NCBI GenBank assembly: GCA_963920525.1
Contig: OY986438.1
Location: forward strand, 188,371,888-188,435,887
Reading direction: 5' to 3'
DNA: 64,000 nucleotides
From: Dichetophora obliterata
Lineage: Eukaryota > Arthropoda > Insecta > Diptera > Sciomyzidae
How positions within the stretch are numbered: position 1 is the first letter of the stretch; the number at the start of each line of letters is the position of its first letter. Shown here piece after piece: positions 1 through 12,700 of the stretch. The notes beneath the pieces are model-generated. The model worked only from the letters and a program-made list of their open reading frames with translations, was not told the origin of the DNA and did no database searches. Position numbers and translations under genes: made by a program.

Positions 1-810
1 TAGTGAACCGTGTTATTTCAAAATCTTGCAAAAAAGACCATGCAAAAAAGAGTTGAGTGTATATAGACAAAAATGTCTTTTATAGTTCATATCAAAAAAT
101 ATTTGGCCCCTAGGGGAGTCAAATGTATGAGCTGATCTTATTAATTGTTTCCCCTCAACATTTCTTTTGACCAGACTTATACTCTATCTACCACCCTTCT
201 GGGGGTCTCCATGCAAAAGACACAAAATTAAAAAATGCTTGTTATAGTTCATATCAAATGATCTTTGAACCCTACGAGGGTCAAATGTATGAGCTGATCC
301 TTTTAAGTTTTCCCTATCAACATTTCTTCTGAGCACACCTACGTTATATGGGGTTCCCATAAAAAATAGGAAATAATGTCTATTATAGTTCATATCAAAA
401 AATATAAAAATCATTACTCGTATACACAAAAACGTGACGAGTCTCGAAAGAGTTTTAATGAAGAAAATATAATAAAATCATCGCCTAAGAAGTTTCACTT
501 ACAAATGTCAACTATGGTTCATATCAAACAATCTTTGACCACTAGGGGGGTCAAATGTACGAGTTGCTCATATTTATTTTTCCCTTCAAACCTTTCTTCT
601 ATACACACCTACCACCCTTCAGGGGGTCCCATACAAAAATAAAAAATATAAAATATCATTGCGCGTGTACACAAACTCGAGACTCGAACTTTTTGGTGAG
701 GAACGTTTTTCGTGACGATACTCGAATAATTTTACCCTCAATACCAAATCGCCGCCTAAGAAGTATGACTTCAAAACGTACATTTGTTCAACAAGACATA
801 AAGTTGTAAA
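1..810. repeat. degenerate tandem repeat, truncated by window edge
   Basis: Related blocks recur at about 77, 240, 380 and 508, each containing GTTCATATCAAA; three of them continue into a run ending GGGTCAAATGTA(T/C)GAG. A second shared block (CGCCTAAGAAGT) occurs at about 483 and 752. Spacing is irregular (roughly 130-165 bases), so this is an old, decayed satellite or an element remnant. The short reading frames in it are not conserved between units and are not called as genes. Confidence 0.6.
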
Positions 811-1394
811 ATGGATATAATATCAAATTTGCGGATTTTAATGTATGTTTTTGAAATAAGCCCTTCATATCTGCTACAGTTTGATATGACCTGTTTCTTA
901 ATTAGTTTTGTAAATTAGTTTTGTTAAATAGTTTTTAATAATTAGTTGACTAGTTTTTAGTTTTGCTAAAATATCGATTAATAGACGGTAACTCTTAAAC
1001 GTGCTTACTAGGGCAAATCAATTTGTTTAGCTCCTGCCTCAAAATGTGATGGAATGAACTCGGTGAAATTTCTTAAAAATAATTTAGTTTTTTAATTCTT
1101 AGACGATTATACATATTATAGCATTTATGAGATATTTTTTATGAATTCACTTCGGAATGAAAATTCGAAATGTGTTTTTAATTTTTGCCCAAAACAGTGG
1201 GATCTCTTTTAATTTTAGGAGTACAAAACTCCTATCGCAAAAATATTACTGCTGGAGACATGCAATTTTGCACGCTTATAGATTAATACTAGCTGAAATC
1301 CGGCGCGTTAATGCTACGCCCCCTTGTACAACGCCCCCTAATACAACGCCCATAAAACTTAATAAGTGAAACTGCATGCGTAAATTGAGATAGA
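811..1394. other. non-coding, AT-rich spacer
   Basis: No gene, RNA or clear repeat seen. The end of the stretch (about 1298-1350) is locally rich in ACGCCC-type words that recur near 1590 and belong to the repeat that follows. Confidence 0.4.
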
Positions 1395-1612
1395 ATATTG
1401 ATTTCCGAGGCTGTGAGGCCTATCACTCCTAAGCTATTTAATATCGCAAATATGGGTTGTATGGGAGGTGCCATGACCCCTTGTCCAATGACCATAAAAT
1501 TTTATTTTCTGAGGCTGTGTGACTTATAAATTCAAAGCTATTCGACATCGCAATTGGGGTTGTATGGGAGGTTTCACGCAAATATAGTGCGCCCACGCCC
1601 ATATTTCTACAG
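1395..1612. repeat. two-copy degenerate repeat, about 115-base period
   Basis: A block reading GAGGCTGTG, then GCTATT, then GGTTGTATGGGAGGT is present twice (about 1407-1470 and 1520-1572). Similar ggcgtgg/cgccc-rich two-copy blocks occur next to the duplication junction at 39200-39367, so this appears to be a dispersed fly repeat. No function is claimed. Confidence 0.5.
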
Positions 1613-2167
1613 TTGCGGACAGTAACCATCTGAACAAATTGGTGCTTTTTTGTTAAAATTAATAGAATATTTTTGCTGTTTTAGGTTTTTGTATATAGTG
1701 GGCTTGACAAATCTAATATAGCCTATAACGATTAAGTTAAATAACAAAACATAACGTTTGTTATCGATATCGTCTAAATCGGTTCAGTGGTTCTCGCGTG
1801 ATTGTGAAACTTCCGTGTAGTGTCACAAAGCTTTTATATAATAGTAAAAATAGATAATAAAGTTTGCCTAAAATAGGAATGATTGGTCCACTGCCACTCC
1901 TACCTCCTATATAACAAGAGGATTAGTGACGGCAAAAGATTAGTTTTATGCATGCTATAGATACTAAATTCGGTTTCTTAGTTTATATTACAACTTAGAA
2001 ACTATCACGTCTAACTCCTATATTTATTTGAGGAATGGTGGAACAGAAATTACCCATTTGAGTTTCGAAAGAGTTTAGAAATTGAAAAACTGCTTATGCC
2101 TCTGAACTGGCCACAAAGAAAACGTTTACTTTGCTATCCAAAAAGTATAACATCTACACCATTTCCA

Positions 2168-2377
2168 ATTGCAATTCTGAAAGAACCAATTGAAATTTAG
2201 AAAAGATGAATTGAAATTAAAAAATGCATTTAAAATTCTGAAAAGATCAGTTGAAATACAAAATAGATAAATAGGAATTCAGAATAGATCAATTGAACTT
2301 CAGAATTGATAAATTAAAATTCAGATTTGATTCTGAAAAAATCAATTAAAATTTTGAAAAGATAAATTGAACGTCAG
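2168..2377. repeat. degenerate short repeats, GAAATTCAGAAAAGATCAATT-like
   Basis: About eight imperfect copies of a 20-25-base motif (core GAAATTCAGAA(A/T)AGAT) run in the + orientation up to the hexamer array. The same motif arrays occur at 5428-5655 and 13975-14437 and, inverted, at 14950-15115, so this is one repeat family with at least three sites. Confidence 0.6.
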
Positions 2378-2556
2378 ATGGTAATGGTAATGGTAGTGGT
2401 AGTGGTAGTGGTAATGGTAGTGGTAATAATAATGGTAATGGTAATGGTAATGATAATGGTAATGGTAATGGCAATGGCAATAGTAATGGTGATGGTAATG
2501 GTAATGGTAATGGTAATGGCAATGGTAATGATAATGGTAATGGTAATGGTAATGGT
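2378..2556. repeat. hexanucleotide microsatellite (AATGGT)n
   Basis: About 30 imperfect units of AATGGT with AGTGGT, AATGAT and AATGGC variants. Translated it gives meaningless Met-Val or Leu-Pro runs on the two strands, so no protein is called. It lies about 0.8 kb upstream of the inferred start of GGH gene A and belongs to the same family as the larger array at 14438. Confidence 0.9.
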
Positions 2557-3400
2557 TTACAAGCTGGTGACCACTGAATTGATTGCTCAGTCAAACATGA
2601 TTCAATGTCCAGTGTTACCAGCTCCCAAAAATATTTATCCCTAAAGCTATAGTCAAAAAACCCTAAAATCCTTACAGTTACTTGGAAATCCCCCAAAACA
2701 AAAAAAGATCAATAAACATTTTGTTATAATCTTTAGTTATAAATGATTTAATATTTAAAAAAAAATGGGTTTCTTCGGTTTTTATTCAAAACAATTTTTT
2801 AAAATCAAACACTTGACTTTCTTTTACTCCTTCCCAAGTTTTACAGCTTTAGCAAAATATTTAGACTTCACATTCACTTTGTTTTTTACACCATGGTAAC
2901 GAGCAGGGAATGCAAAAAGGATAAAAATTGAGGAGCAAATGCATAGCAAAATCGGAATACATTCAAAAACTTCGTAGTAAATTGGATTATCCAATGCTAG
3001 AATATCAAAAAGTCCCTAAGAGAACCCCTAAAAATGTAAAACCCCTTAAATATCCCATTCCACTTTTTTCCCCCTAAATTTAAGGGAAAAACCCCTTAGT
3101 TGGGAACACTGTCAATGCCAGAGATGTTGTTTGGAAGTTGAACAAGTTTGTAGAATCTCATACCGATACTGCTTACCGAAGTAAGCGCTTGATTAAGTTC
3201 TGTTAGGTAGCTAATTGATTATCTTAATTAGTTTTTACTCTACAAGTTGCTGGCAGGGATTTGCAATTAATAAAGAGAGCGCGCCATTATTTATGTTCTT
3301 AGCGTTGTTTTTGTAATTAACTCTTCTTTTTTTTGCCATTCTAGGTGCTAAGTTTATTTTCATTTTTCCTCAACTCATACTAATTTTGAAGTATCTTTTC
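2557..3400. other. upstream region of GGH gene A
   Basis: AT-rich, no open reading frame of note. It directly precedes the candidate core promoter, so any enhancer or proximal control of gene A would lie here, but I recognise no specific site. Confidence 0.35.
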
Positions 3401-3434
3401 TCAGTCTTGTTACTGCCGCAGTCACAACTGGTCG
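3401..3434 (+). promoter_or_regulatory. Inr + DPE core promoter of GGH gene A
   Basis: TCAGTC at 3401-3406 matches the fly initiator (TCA+1GTY). With A3403 as +1, the five bases at +28 to +32 (GGTCG, 3430-3434) match the downstream promoter element RGWYV at exactly the required spacing. No TATA box is visible near -30. This would give an 84-nt 5' leader without an upstream ATG in the gene's frame. The spacing match is read from the sequence; use of the site is inferred. Confidence 0.6.
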
Positions 3435-3486
3435 ATATTTTCGTGATCGTATTATTATCTCCGGATTTTATTGTTTCTCGCTGGCG

Positions 3487-3725
3487 ATGATAATTTTAAT
3501 GATGTACTTTTTTAAGGTGATATTATCACTTTTATGTGCGGGATGTGCCATATCGAATGCAGCCGTTGCCATTGGCGAGAATACAACACCCATTATTGGT
3601 GTACTCAGTCAAGAGGTTTCACACTTGATTCTGCGAAAGTATCCAGATCACAATTTTACCAGCTACATAGCCGCATCGTATGTGAAATTCATTGAGGGTG
3701 CTGGGGGGCGTGTCATTCCTATATG
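3487..3725 (+). CDS. Ggh: GGH gene A exon 1
   Basis: Encodes residues 1-79 plus two bases of Trp80. Start chosen at the first ATG after the candidate promoter: it opens directly into a hydrophobic signal peptide (residues 4-22, small residues at 25-28). Donor is TG|GTAAGT. Read-through would stop at once, so the splice is required. Confidence 0.92.
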
Positions 3726-6700
3726 GTAAGTAACAATAACTGCCATAACGATTATTATCGTTTGTTTTTGATTTACTGTACAGACGATAATCAGTGTTTT
3801 TTTTTTAATTTGATATTACTTACTTTTCATTCAAATCCTTATCTTATTGAAAATAAATATTGCTTTATATACATATAAAAAAAAATGTTTAAAAAAATGG
3901 TCAATTAATATAACGAGTGTAGAAAAATGTGTATTCAACAAGAAACAAATAAATATTTCAAAAATAGAATAAATTACAACTCATTCAGGAAATGTTAACA
4001 ATTCTATGAATTATCCATATATGTATAGAAAATTAAAATTTAAATTTATAGTCCAAGTGACACAACAAATCTGTGCTCTTTAATTTTTTTAAGTCTTTTT
4101 TTCAAGATATCTGATTGTTGGGGAAATTGAATAATAAAGAGCAAGTAAACTTCTAAATAAATGCCTTTGACATAGTTTTTGTTTTCACTATAGTAATATT
4201 TTTTGAGAAATTTTGTTTGTGAAATATATTAATCCTACAGCGCAATATTTTTGTATGTATATTTTTTTACACCTTTTAAAAGAATTTTAAAAAGTACCCA
4301 TAAAAGTGTTCGTAGAGAGTAAAAATATTCTATGAAAATGTTATTTGCGAAATTTCATTAGAAGTCTCATTGGCCAAGATTTTTCTACAGCACAAAAAAA
4401 ATTTTTTTGGGAATAATTTGCAAATTTTAATTTTCAATGACTTAGTAATTAGTTAAGTAATTACAATGTGCGACTATTTTGGATTTCTTGAAAGTATCTT
4501 TATATATCTCAATGACTTTCAGTAGTGGATTTCTAGGGAATTTCTATGCATAAAACTTTGAATTGGGACCTTCAACAAAGTTGTGGCAAATTTCTTGTCC
4601 CACAAAATTGAGCTACAGTCTTTCCGAATTAAATTATTCTCGGGGGTCAAATATCCCCTTAAAGTTAAAAAATAACTATTACTAAGAAAAGGTTGGTGAT
4701 ATCAAATCTCTGATTTCACAAACAAATATTTCATTATATTATTAATTAATCTTTCTCCACATTATGCTAAGTATTCCAGAACAAGCTATGCCTGCAAGCT
4801 GTTTAAAAGCGCTTTCTTCTCATTACAAATAGCGCTGATAATATAGCGTTGTATTGTTGGCACTTTTCGATTCTATTGGGTAACACTTAAGTTAAAAAAC
4901 ACAAACAGCAAAATAAAAAAGGAAGAAGGCGCAGTTAATTTATTCTGAAAAAACAGCAGTTCTGAAAAAAAAAACAAAGAACAAAAGCCAAAGACGCGTG
5001 CGTCGCATTCAAACTTTCTGTAAAAAGTGAAAATTTCTTAAAATATTGCATATTTTTTTAAATAGTGAAGCTTCAAAGAGAAAAACCGCTCTGCTTTCCC
5101 TTTGTTTTGTAATATGCTACATGGAGAACGAAGCGCTCTGCTCTATCTACGTTTTCGTATTTATTACAATGACAGCGAAGCGCTTACATCTGATGACATA
5201 ACAATATTTATTAAAAAATGCGCTATCTACAAGGAGAACGAAGCGCTCTACTGCTTTTTGGGAGCGCTTTAAATGTGCTAATGAAGCGCTCGGCTTCCTG
5301 TTGGGCTACTATCAAACTATTAGAAAAGTTTTTAATACATAGAACTGTGTTTTTAGTGAACTTTTTTGGAATTTAAAAAAATTTTTTTAAATTTAAATTT
5401 TTTTTTTAAATTTTAAAATTATATTTTAGAAAAGATTAATTGATATTAAAATTCAATTAAAATGCAGAATAGATCAATTAATATTCAGAAAAGATCTATC
5501 GAAATTCAGAACATATCAATTGAAATACAGAAAAGTCTTTAAAAAACATCAATGGAAATTTAGAAAAGATCAATTGAAATTGTGATTAGATCAATTGAAA
5601 TTCAGAATAGATCAATTGAAATTTTCTGAATTTCAATCAATCATTGATAAACATTTTATATATATGATTGAAATCCGGGAAATTTTCTTCTCCCAACAGA
5701 AGTTGTTTTGTCAAATGTCTACAGAAAAAAGGAAAAAATGTAATTTATCTTGAATGAAATGAGCGTTAAGTTTATGGATATAGATCACAAAAATGTAATA
5801 AACTACCTTTGTAAAGGTTCTTTACCCATAAGTTAACTATGACTTGTAAATAAATTAAAATTATTGTTGTCATAATCATAAATCAATTAATTCTAATGAC
5901 AACTTCAGTGAACATCTTGTTGCTGCAAAAATTGACTTTATCACTTCTTTGCAAATGCTTTGCTAAAAAACCTGTTGTGTGAACTTTGAAACTTTTTTGT
6001 TTACTGGCAAATAAAAAAAAAAAAGAAAGAAATCCCCACACAGAAAGTAGATCCCCGTCCAAAATTCATCTTAAGCCTATTGACATTTGATTGTATCCTA
6101 TACAGATTATTTAACACGAGGTTGAGAAAAGAAACGCGATATTAAGAGATCAAACCAGTTATGGAGTGAAAAGTAAAATGCCCCATTGGTAAAACTTTGT
6201 CGGTGTCGACATTGTAATGCGTAACTGTAATATGCGTTCTTAAAAGTCCATCATTCTTTTTCAGTGTTCAAGTGCTAAAACTAAGTTTTGGTGTGAAGTC
6301 TTTTGTGTAAGTTATGTTTTAACCTTAACAAAAATTCAGTATATAAAATAATTAAATTATTATCAAACATAAACTTTGAAATGCTAGCGAAAAAGGTAAA
6401 AATCCATTGTCATAGAAATAAATGTAAAATAATATGTGGTATCACACAGTGTATCGTCTAAACCAATCTAGCTGGACAAAATTAACTTATTGGTTTATAG
6501 TGCTTGCTCCCTTTTGCTGGTACGGGTTAATTTGTAAAGATGCCCCTAGACTATATGTTTCATACAGATGACATATCAAAAAAATTACATACCGAATTTA
6601 ATTTGTGTGTTAAAATTAAGTTTCTGTTAGACAGCTTTTTCTTTTGCCTCCACACTATCTGACACGTCATTTTATTTATTTATTGGCCAAACAAGGCAAT

Positions 6701-9700
6701 GCAATTTACTTATTCTAACTTATTCTAACAGGTTTTGTTTACTTATTACTAAGTTTTTTGTTTTTCTTCTCCCCTTTCCTTGTTTTTATTTTATTTTTTA
6801 TTTGGTGCTCTTAGTGGGCATACTCCGCCCACCGGATTGACATGATTTCAAAAACCATGTCAAAACTAAGAGAAGAGGAGGAAAACAAGAAAGACTATAT
6901 ACACACTTAAGATACGATGTATATATATTATTCTTAAAGACTATAAGGACAAAAGGATGTAAATGGGAGATTTGGAGAGGGATGTTAAAGAATTTTGATT
7001 TATTAAACTAAATGCTTATACATATAAATCCATACATGTATGTAGTTTATCTGAGGCCTGTGTTAATTCTGATTTCTGAGTGATTTATATAGGGTTTGCT
7101 TGAAAGAGGATTTGGACATAGAAGGTGAGTAGTATATAGAGATATTATTAAATTCTCTGCAACAACGATTGATGGGTTCATTATTTGCATATGTAGTTTG
7201 GTGCTGATATTCAGTTAACAATCGAGTATGCCTAGTGCGCCTAATTGGATCGTTAAAGGAAATCATATTAGAAATATATTCGCTGTGAATAGCACCATTA
7301 ATTACATCAAATGTGAAGCATGAGCCCAATAACGATCTTCTTGTTGATAGTGGCATCAAATTTAAAAGGCTGAGTCTATGTTCATATGATGGAAGGCTAC
7401 AATAATCATGGGGGTTGTACATATCTCTAAGCGCGTATAGTAAGAACTGCTTTTGAATAGACTCAATTCTTTCTCTATGGGAATCGAAAGATGGATTCCA
7501 AATTATGCATGCATATTCAAGTATTGGGCGCACTAATGCACGGTACAATGATGTAGTGACCCATATATTCTTGAATTCATTTGCACGTCTTTTTATAAAA
7601 CCGAGCTGTTTGCTGGCCCTGGACACAATTTTATCATAGTGCAGATTAAAGCGCATCTTGCAATCTAAGACAACTCCAAGATCCACTATATGGTTGACCC
7701 TTTTTAGTTCGATACTATTGAGGTGGTAGGTATGTAATGTTACGTTGTTTTTACGAGAAAAGCTAATAACATTGCATTTATTGACATTAAGATGTAGTTT
7801 ATTTTGAAAACACCATTGCTCAAGAGACAACAATTTTGATTGCAAAAAATTTACATCTACATCTGATTGAATTGAATAGTACATTTTTAAATCATCTGCA
7901 TACATAAGATGTGGGATATCGTTTAGAACTTCTGACAGATCGGATATGAATATGTTGAAAAGAAGAGGACCAAGATGACTACCTTGCGGAACTCCCGAGG
8001 AGACTGCAATTTTTTTCGATAGAACTCCCTGGAATTTAACAAACTGGGATCTGCCGTTTAAATATGATTTTAGCCAACTTAGTATGGACCCTGCAACACC
8101 AAACTTTTCTAACTTATATATAAGAATGTTGTGATCAACTCGATCAAAAGCTTTACTGAAATCAGTATAAACAGCATCTATTTGGTGCCCTTTTTCCATT
8201 TTGACTAAAACATCTGATACCATAATCATGAGATTAGTGGTGGTAGATCGCCCTTTTCGGAACCCGTGTTGCTGCTCATTTAGACGTGGGTTAATGAAAC
8301 TTGTTAGCTTTTCACAAATAAGTTTTTCAAAAAGTTTTGGAATGGCTGACAAGATTGCTATGCCTCTATAATTTTCAACTGATCTTTTATCACCATTCTT
8401 GTAAATTGGCGTAAGATGGGATGATTTCCAATATGAAGGAAATGTCCCACAAACCAGTGATTCGTTAAAGATTATGTGTAATGGCAATAGCAGTTGGTCT
8501 AAACATCGCACCAAAAAGCTTGTAGGTATTAAGTCTGGTCCTGGTCCCTTTAATATATCCAGTTCTTTTATTGCATTAGAAATCTCTTCCTGGGTTAAAT
8601 ATAAACTATCAACTATAATAGTTGAGCTAGGAGAAGTTTCAGATAAGGTGGTAGGAAGACAAAAGACCTCCTTAAAGTGATCGGCATACAAGTTGCTTAT
8701 TTCAAGAGAATTGGACGAAGTGACATTACCTTTAAACATAGACGATGGATAGCCGCTAGATTTGCGCTTCATGTTAACAAAGTCAAAGAATTTTCTCGGC
8801 TCTTGGACAATTTTTTCTCCGATGATGTTCGTGTACAACTTGTACGCTTCTTCTGACTTGATAGAGAACTCTCTTGATAGCTCGTCATATCTAAGCTTCA
8901 GTTCATCGCTTATATTATCAGTGTTTTTGAGAAGTTTGTAGATTTTATTTCTTTGATTCCTCAAAAATCTGAGATTGTTGTCTAGCCATGGTTCTGTGAG
9001 CTTATTCTTTTTCTTTATTATTGGTACATAACTTTCGATAGCGGTAAAAATGTGCTGATAAAATATAGAGACAGCACTGTCTAAATCTAAATTGAATAGA
9101 ATATGATTCCAATTTAGAGAACTAAGATAACATTTTATTCTTTCATAATCGGCGTTGAGGTAATCGTACGCAATGGTGTTATTATAAGACTGGGTAAAGT
9201 TGATGTTATTAGCAGAGAAAACAACTTTTAAGGCTGTATGATGAACAGTGTTGGTTAATAAATTTTCTGCTCCCATGCATTGACTAACCTTCACTTCTTC
9301 ATACGAGTTAGTAAAAATTAGGTCCAACCATCTGCCATTCTGATTTTGTACAGAAGAGACTTGCTGCAAGTCACTGCCATAAAAGGTGCTAAGTAAGTTG
9401 AAGTCTATGGCATTAGAAAGATTTACAGGAAGAAGAAAGTTGTCGTTTTCGTCGGTGACAAAAGATATATTTGGGCGATTGAAGTCACCAAGAATAACAA
9501 CTTTATCTTCCTCTTTTAGGGAGGAGGTAAAGGTGGTCAGTGTTTCACATAGCTCGTTGTATGTTGTTTCACTTGAGCCGGGAGGAATGTAAACGACGCC
9601 TATGTACACATTGAGACTTTTACCTGAACAAACTCTAATAATTCGGTGATCGAACAGTTTATGGTTAGGTGTGTCTATTAGCTCACTTGAAAGGGAATTG

Positions 9701-12700
9701 TGAGATGCTACAAGGACACCACCTCCTCGAGAAAGACCTGTTGAGGAGTAGTCCCGATCCTTCCTGAAGACAGTCCAATTGCTATCAAGAATTTCCTCAT
9801 TATTAAAGGTTTCGTTTAGCCATGTCTCAGTGAATACTAGGACATTGAAGTGGCATGATTTAGCGTCAACATAAAGTTTGTTTAATTTGCTTCTCATGCC
9901 GCCACAGTTATGGTAGAATATATTTAAGAAAGAAGAGTTAGGAACGATAATATTGCTGTTGCTCTTTACGAGATTTTTGAAGAAGAGAAACATGTTTAGC
10001 TCTGACATGAGCGCCATAGGTTTCCAGATCCACCTTGACTTGATCAACCGTTACACCGAGGTGCTCGTGAAAGCGGACAAATAAATTACGCAAGTCTTCA
10101 ACACCGGTAGGAAGACCTTCTTGCTGAATTAGTACTCTAAGATTAGTTTTGGTCTTGCCTTCAATGCATGTTGAATCAGGGGCTTTATACATATAAGCGA
10201 GATACAGGCGAACATTGTTATAAACGTTGTTCTCCCTGAGGCGAGAAAGGGCATATCTGCTCTCAGTGCCTTCGCAAGAGTTTAGTGTCAATTTCACTTT
10301 TGGAGGAAGTAGGGGGTCTAAAAATGACGTAGGACTACCAGGTTGATTGCAAAGCTCATTTGAAACAGAAGATGGTTTTGGTAAACCACTTCCATTTGAA
10401 AATAAAAAACATCTTTTGAAATTTTTATAAACCGTAAAGCTCTAAAGTTGCCTCCTTTGGCCATTCAAACTAAAAATAAGTTCAATTTAAATCGATTTAT
10501 TGAATAAATATCTGAAAATCTACTTTTTCTTCCATTTTCACTGAAAAAATTTTACAAATTTATCAAGCTGACATTTTGTACAGATGGAAAAACATACGAA
10601 ATTAGAGACTGTTCTTATTCAAAAATTTACAGACGCAAATACAAACGACATTTCAAAACCACAGTTTCATATGTTCCACACTATCTGTAGGTAAAAACCA
10701 TTTGTAATTTTTGACGTGTTATATGTATGAAACATATAGTGTAAAGGCACTGTAGGTAAAAGGAAGTGCTCTGCTCTAAAAAATCTAAAAGAATAAATGC
10801 ATAGGTACATTTTTAAAAGGATGTTTTACGCGGAAAAATTTATTAATGAATTTTTTTTACTGGTTACACACAAAAAATATATATTTTACAAAAATTTCAA
10901 ACATAGGTATTTTTATATTTTTTTTTGCATTCTGTCAAAAATTTTAAAAACAAAAATATAATAAAACTGATTAGGAACCAATAAAAATTTTAAATTGTAA
11001 TGTGCAGATCAGATAACTGCACAAGCTTACTTGAAGTCTATTTCAAGTACTTGCTTAAAATACAAGTTCAAGCTAGCTTGAGCTTGATAATTTTGAATCA
11101 AGTATAGCTTGTAATTGAATATAAATAAGCCCATTACAGCTTGCGACTTGCAAGTATGCTGGCTTACAAGCGAACGGCACGAAGTTTCAAGTAAAGGAAA
11201 GTTTGATTCCTTCGGCAAAAAGCTTGAAAAGCTTAAAATTGAAGGCAAGTATCCAATTAAAGCAAGTATCCAAAAAATTCAATGAGCTTGTGTAGGACAA
11301 GCTTAAGCGTATTATGACTTTTAAGGGTTCTGTGGAATTCGTGGTTGGTAGTTTTAGGGGGTAGATGATTTCGGATCTATGTCAGAATTTAAAATTCAAG
11401 ATGGCGGATACCCTATATTTTTGGGTATTTTTGCGAATTCTTTTAATTTTGAAATTCTGACAACAGATTTGATTTCGAAAAAATGTCACAATTTTAAAAT
11501 TTAAGATGGAGGTTAGGGTTGCCACCTAAATTTTTACCACAGTATTTATAATATATGTGTTTTTAATACCTAATAATATGTATTTTTAAGAGTTTTAAAC
11601 ATTATTTAACAGTGTTAGGGAGTCACTTATATAGAATCTGAAGTCAGAATTTTAAAATTCAAGATGGTGGACAGGGTTGCCACCTTAAATTTTTGTATTT
11701 TTATTCGGAGCTGGCAAAAAAATGGTATATCAAAAATGGGTCGCTGAATGCAAATCCGTGGTCAGAATTTCAAAAATATAAAATTTGGAAATAATAGGGC
11801 TGCCACCTAATAATATGTCTTTTTAAGAGTTTTTTAAACATCAATTATCAGTGTTATTGGGTCGCTGATTTCGATTCTAAAGTCAGAATTTTAAAATTAA
11901 AGATGGTAGGTAGGGTTGCCACCTAAATTTTTTATATTTACGAATTCAGGGCTGGCGCGAACAAATCGGTAGAAATGGGTCGCTAAATCCGAATACGTTG
12001 TCAGAACTTCAAAATTTTATAATTTTGAAATTCTTTGAAATTTTGAAATAATAGAGTTGCCACCTAATAATATGTATTTTTAAGAGTTTTAAACATCATT
12101 TATCAGTGTTAGGGGTCGCTGATTTCGAATCTAAAAGGTCACTTTTTATAAATTCGAAAAAATTGTTTCAGATGAAAAAGACCCCTTAAAGGAAGAATAA
12201 TGTACTTGCTGCAACACATTTCTTTTTTAAAGATTTCTACTGATGTTAACCTGTTGAAGGAACAAGTTTAAAGTTACTTTTACCAAGCTTAAATTTGAAA
12301 ATCAACAGTATTTTTCTTAGCATAACAAGTTTTTTTTTGTTGTAACGACAAATATTCTAATAAATCCTCTTATTCTAAGTTTTTTTCTCAGTGTAGGGAA
12401 AAAGCTACAGTTTTCTTTTAGGCAACTAACTATTCAAAAAATGTTCTACTAGAATAAAATTTCATTATATTATTGATAATTTTCTTTTGACTAACCGACT
12501 TTTGCAATACGCCACACTGGACTACTACTACCTTAATGGGAATTTCGTTTAATTGTTTCTTTTTTGTTTTAGCGTGTGCTTCATTAGCAAATACCTGCTC
12601 CCATGATCGCTGACAGCATAAGGTAGATGTCACCAGTGTCTGAATGGCCATGCCCAAACAAATTTAATTGAAACATGTTAATAGAAGTAGTCCGTTACGT

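Larger units (their letters stand above)
6662..10675 (-). mobile_element. non-LTR retrotransposon (Jockey/CR1-like), 5' truncated
   Basis: The unit runs on the minus strand. Its 3' end has an AATAAATAAATAAAA-type tail (about 6670-6690). The 12-base word CCACACTATCTG stands immediately outside both ends (6650-6661 and 10676-10687) and is a good target-site duplication. It contains an ORF1 tail and a complete-looking ORF2. Eight bases (ACACGTCA) lie between the left duplication and the tail, so the exact 3' end is uncertain. Confidence 0.75.
6545..10745. mobile_element. small inverted-repeat element split by the LINE
   Basis: CTATATGTTTCATAC at 6551-6565 is exactly inverted at 10725-10739 and the similarity extends inward on both sides. 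With the LINE (6662-10675) removed the pieces would form an element of about 175 bases. The simplest reading is a MITE-like hairpin that the LINE inserted into. Confidence 0.5.

Noticed and set aside
8474..9592. Plus-strand frames of 68 codons within the LINE
   Set aside because: Antisense shadows of ORF2, with no independent signal.
11330..12150. CRISPR-like or regulatory array
   Set aside because: Units are about 240 bases, imperfect, without regular spacers; this is a decayed satellite in a eukaryotic intron.
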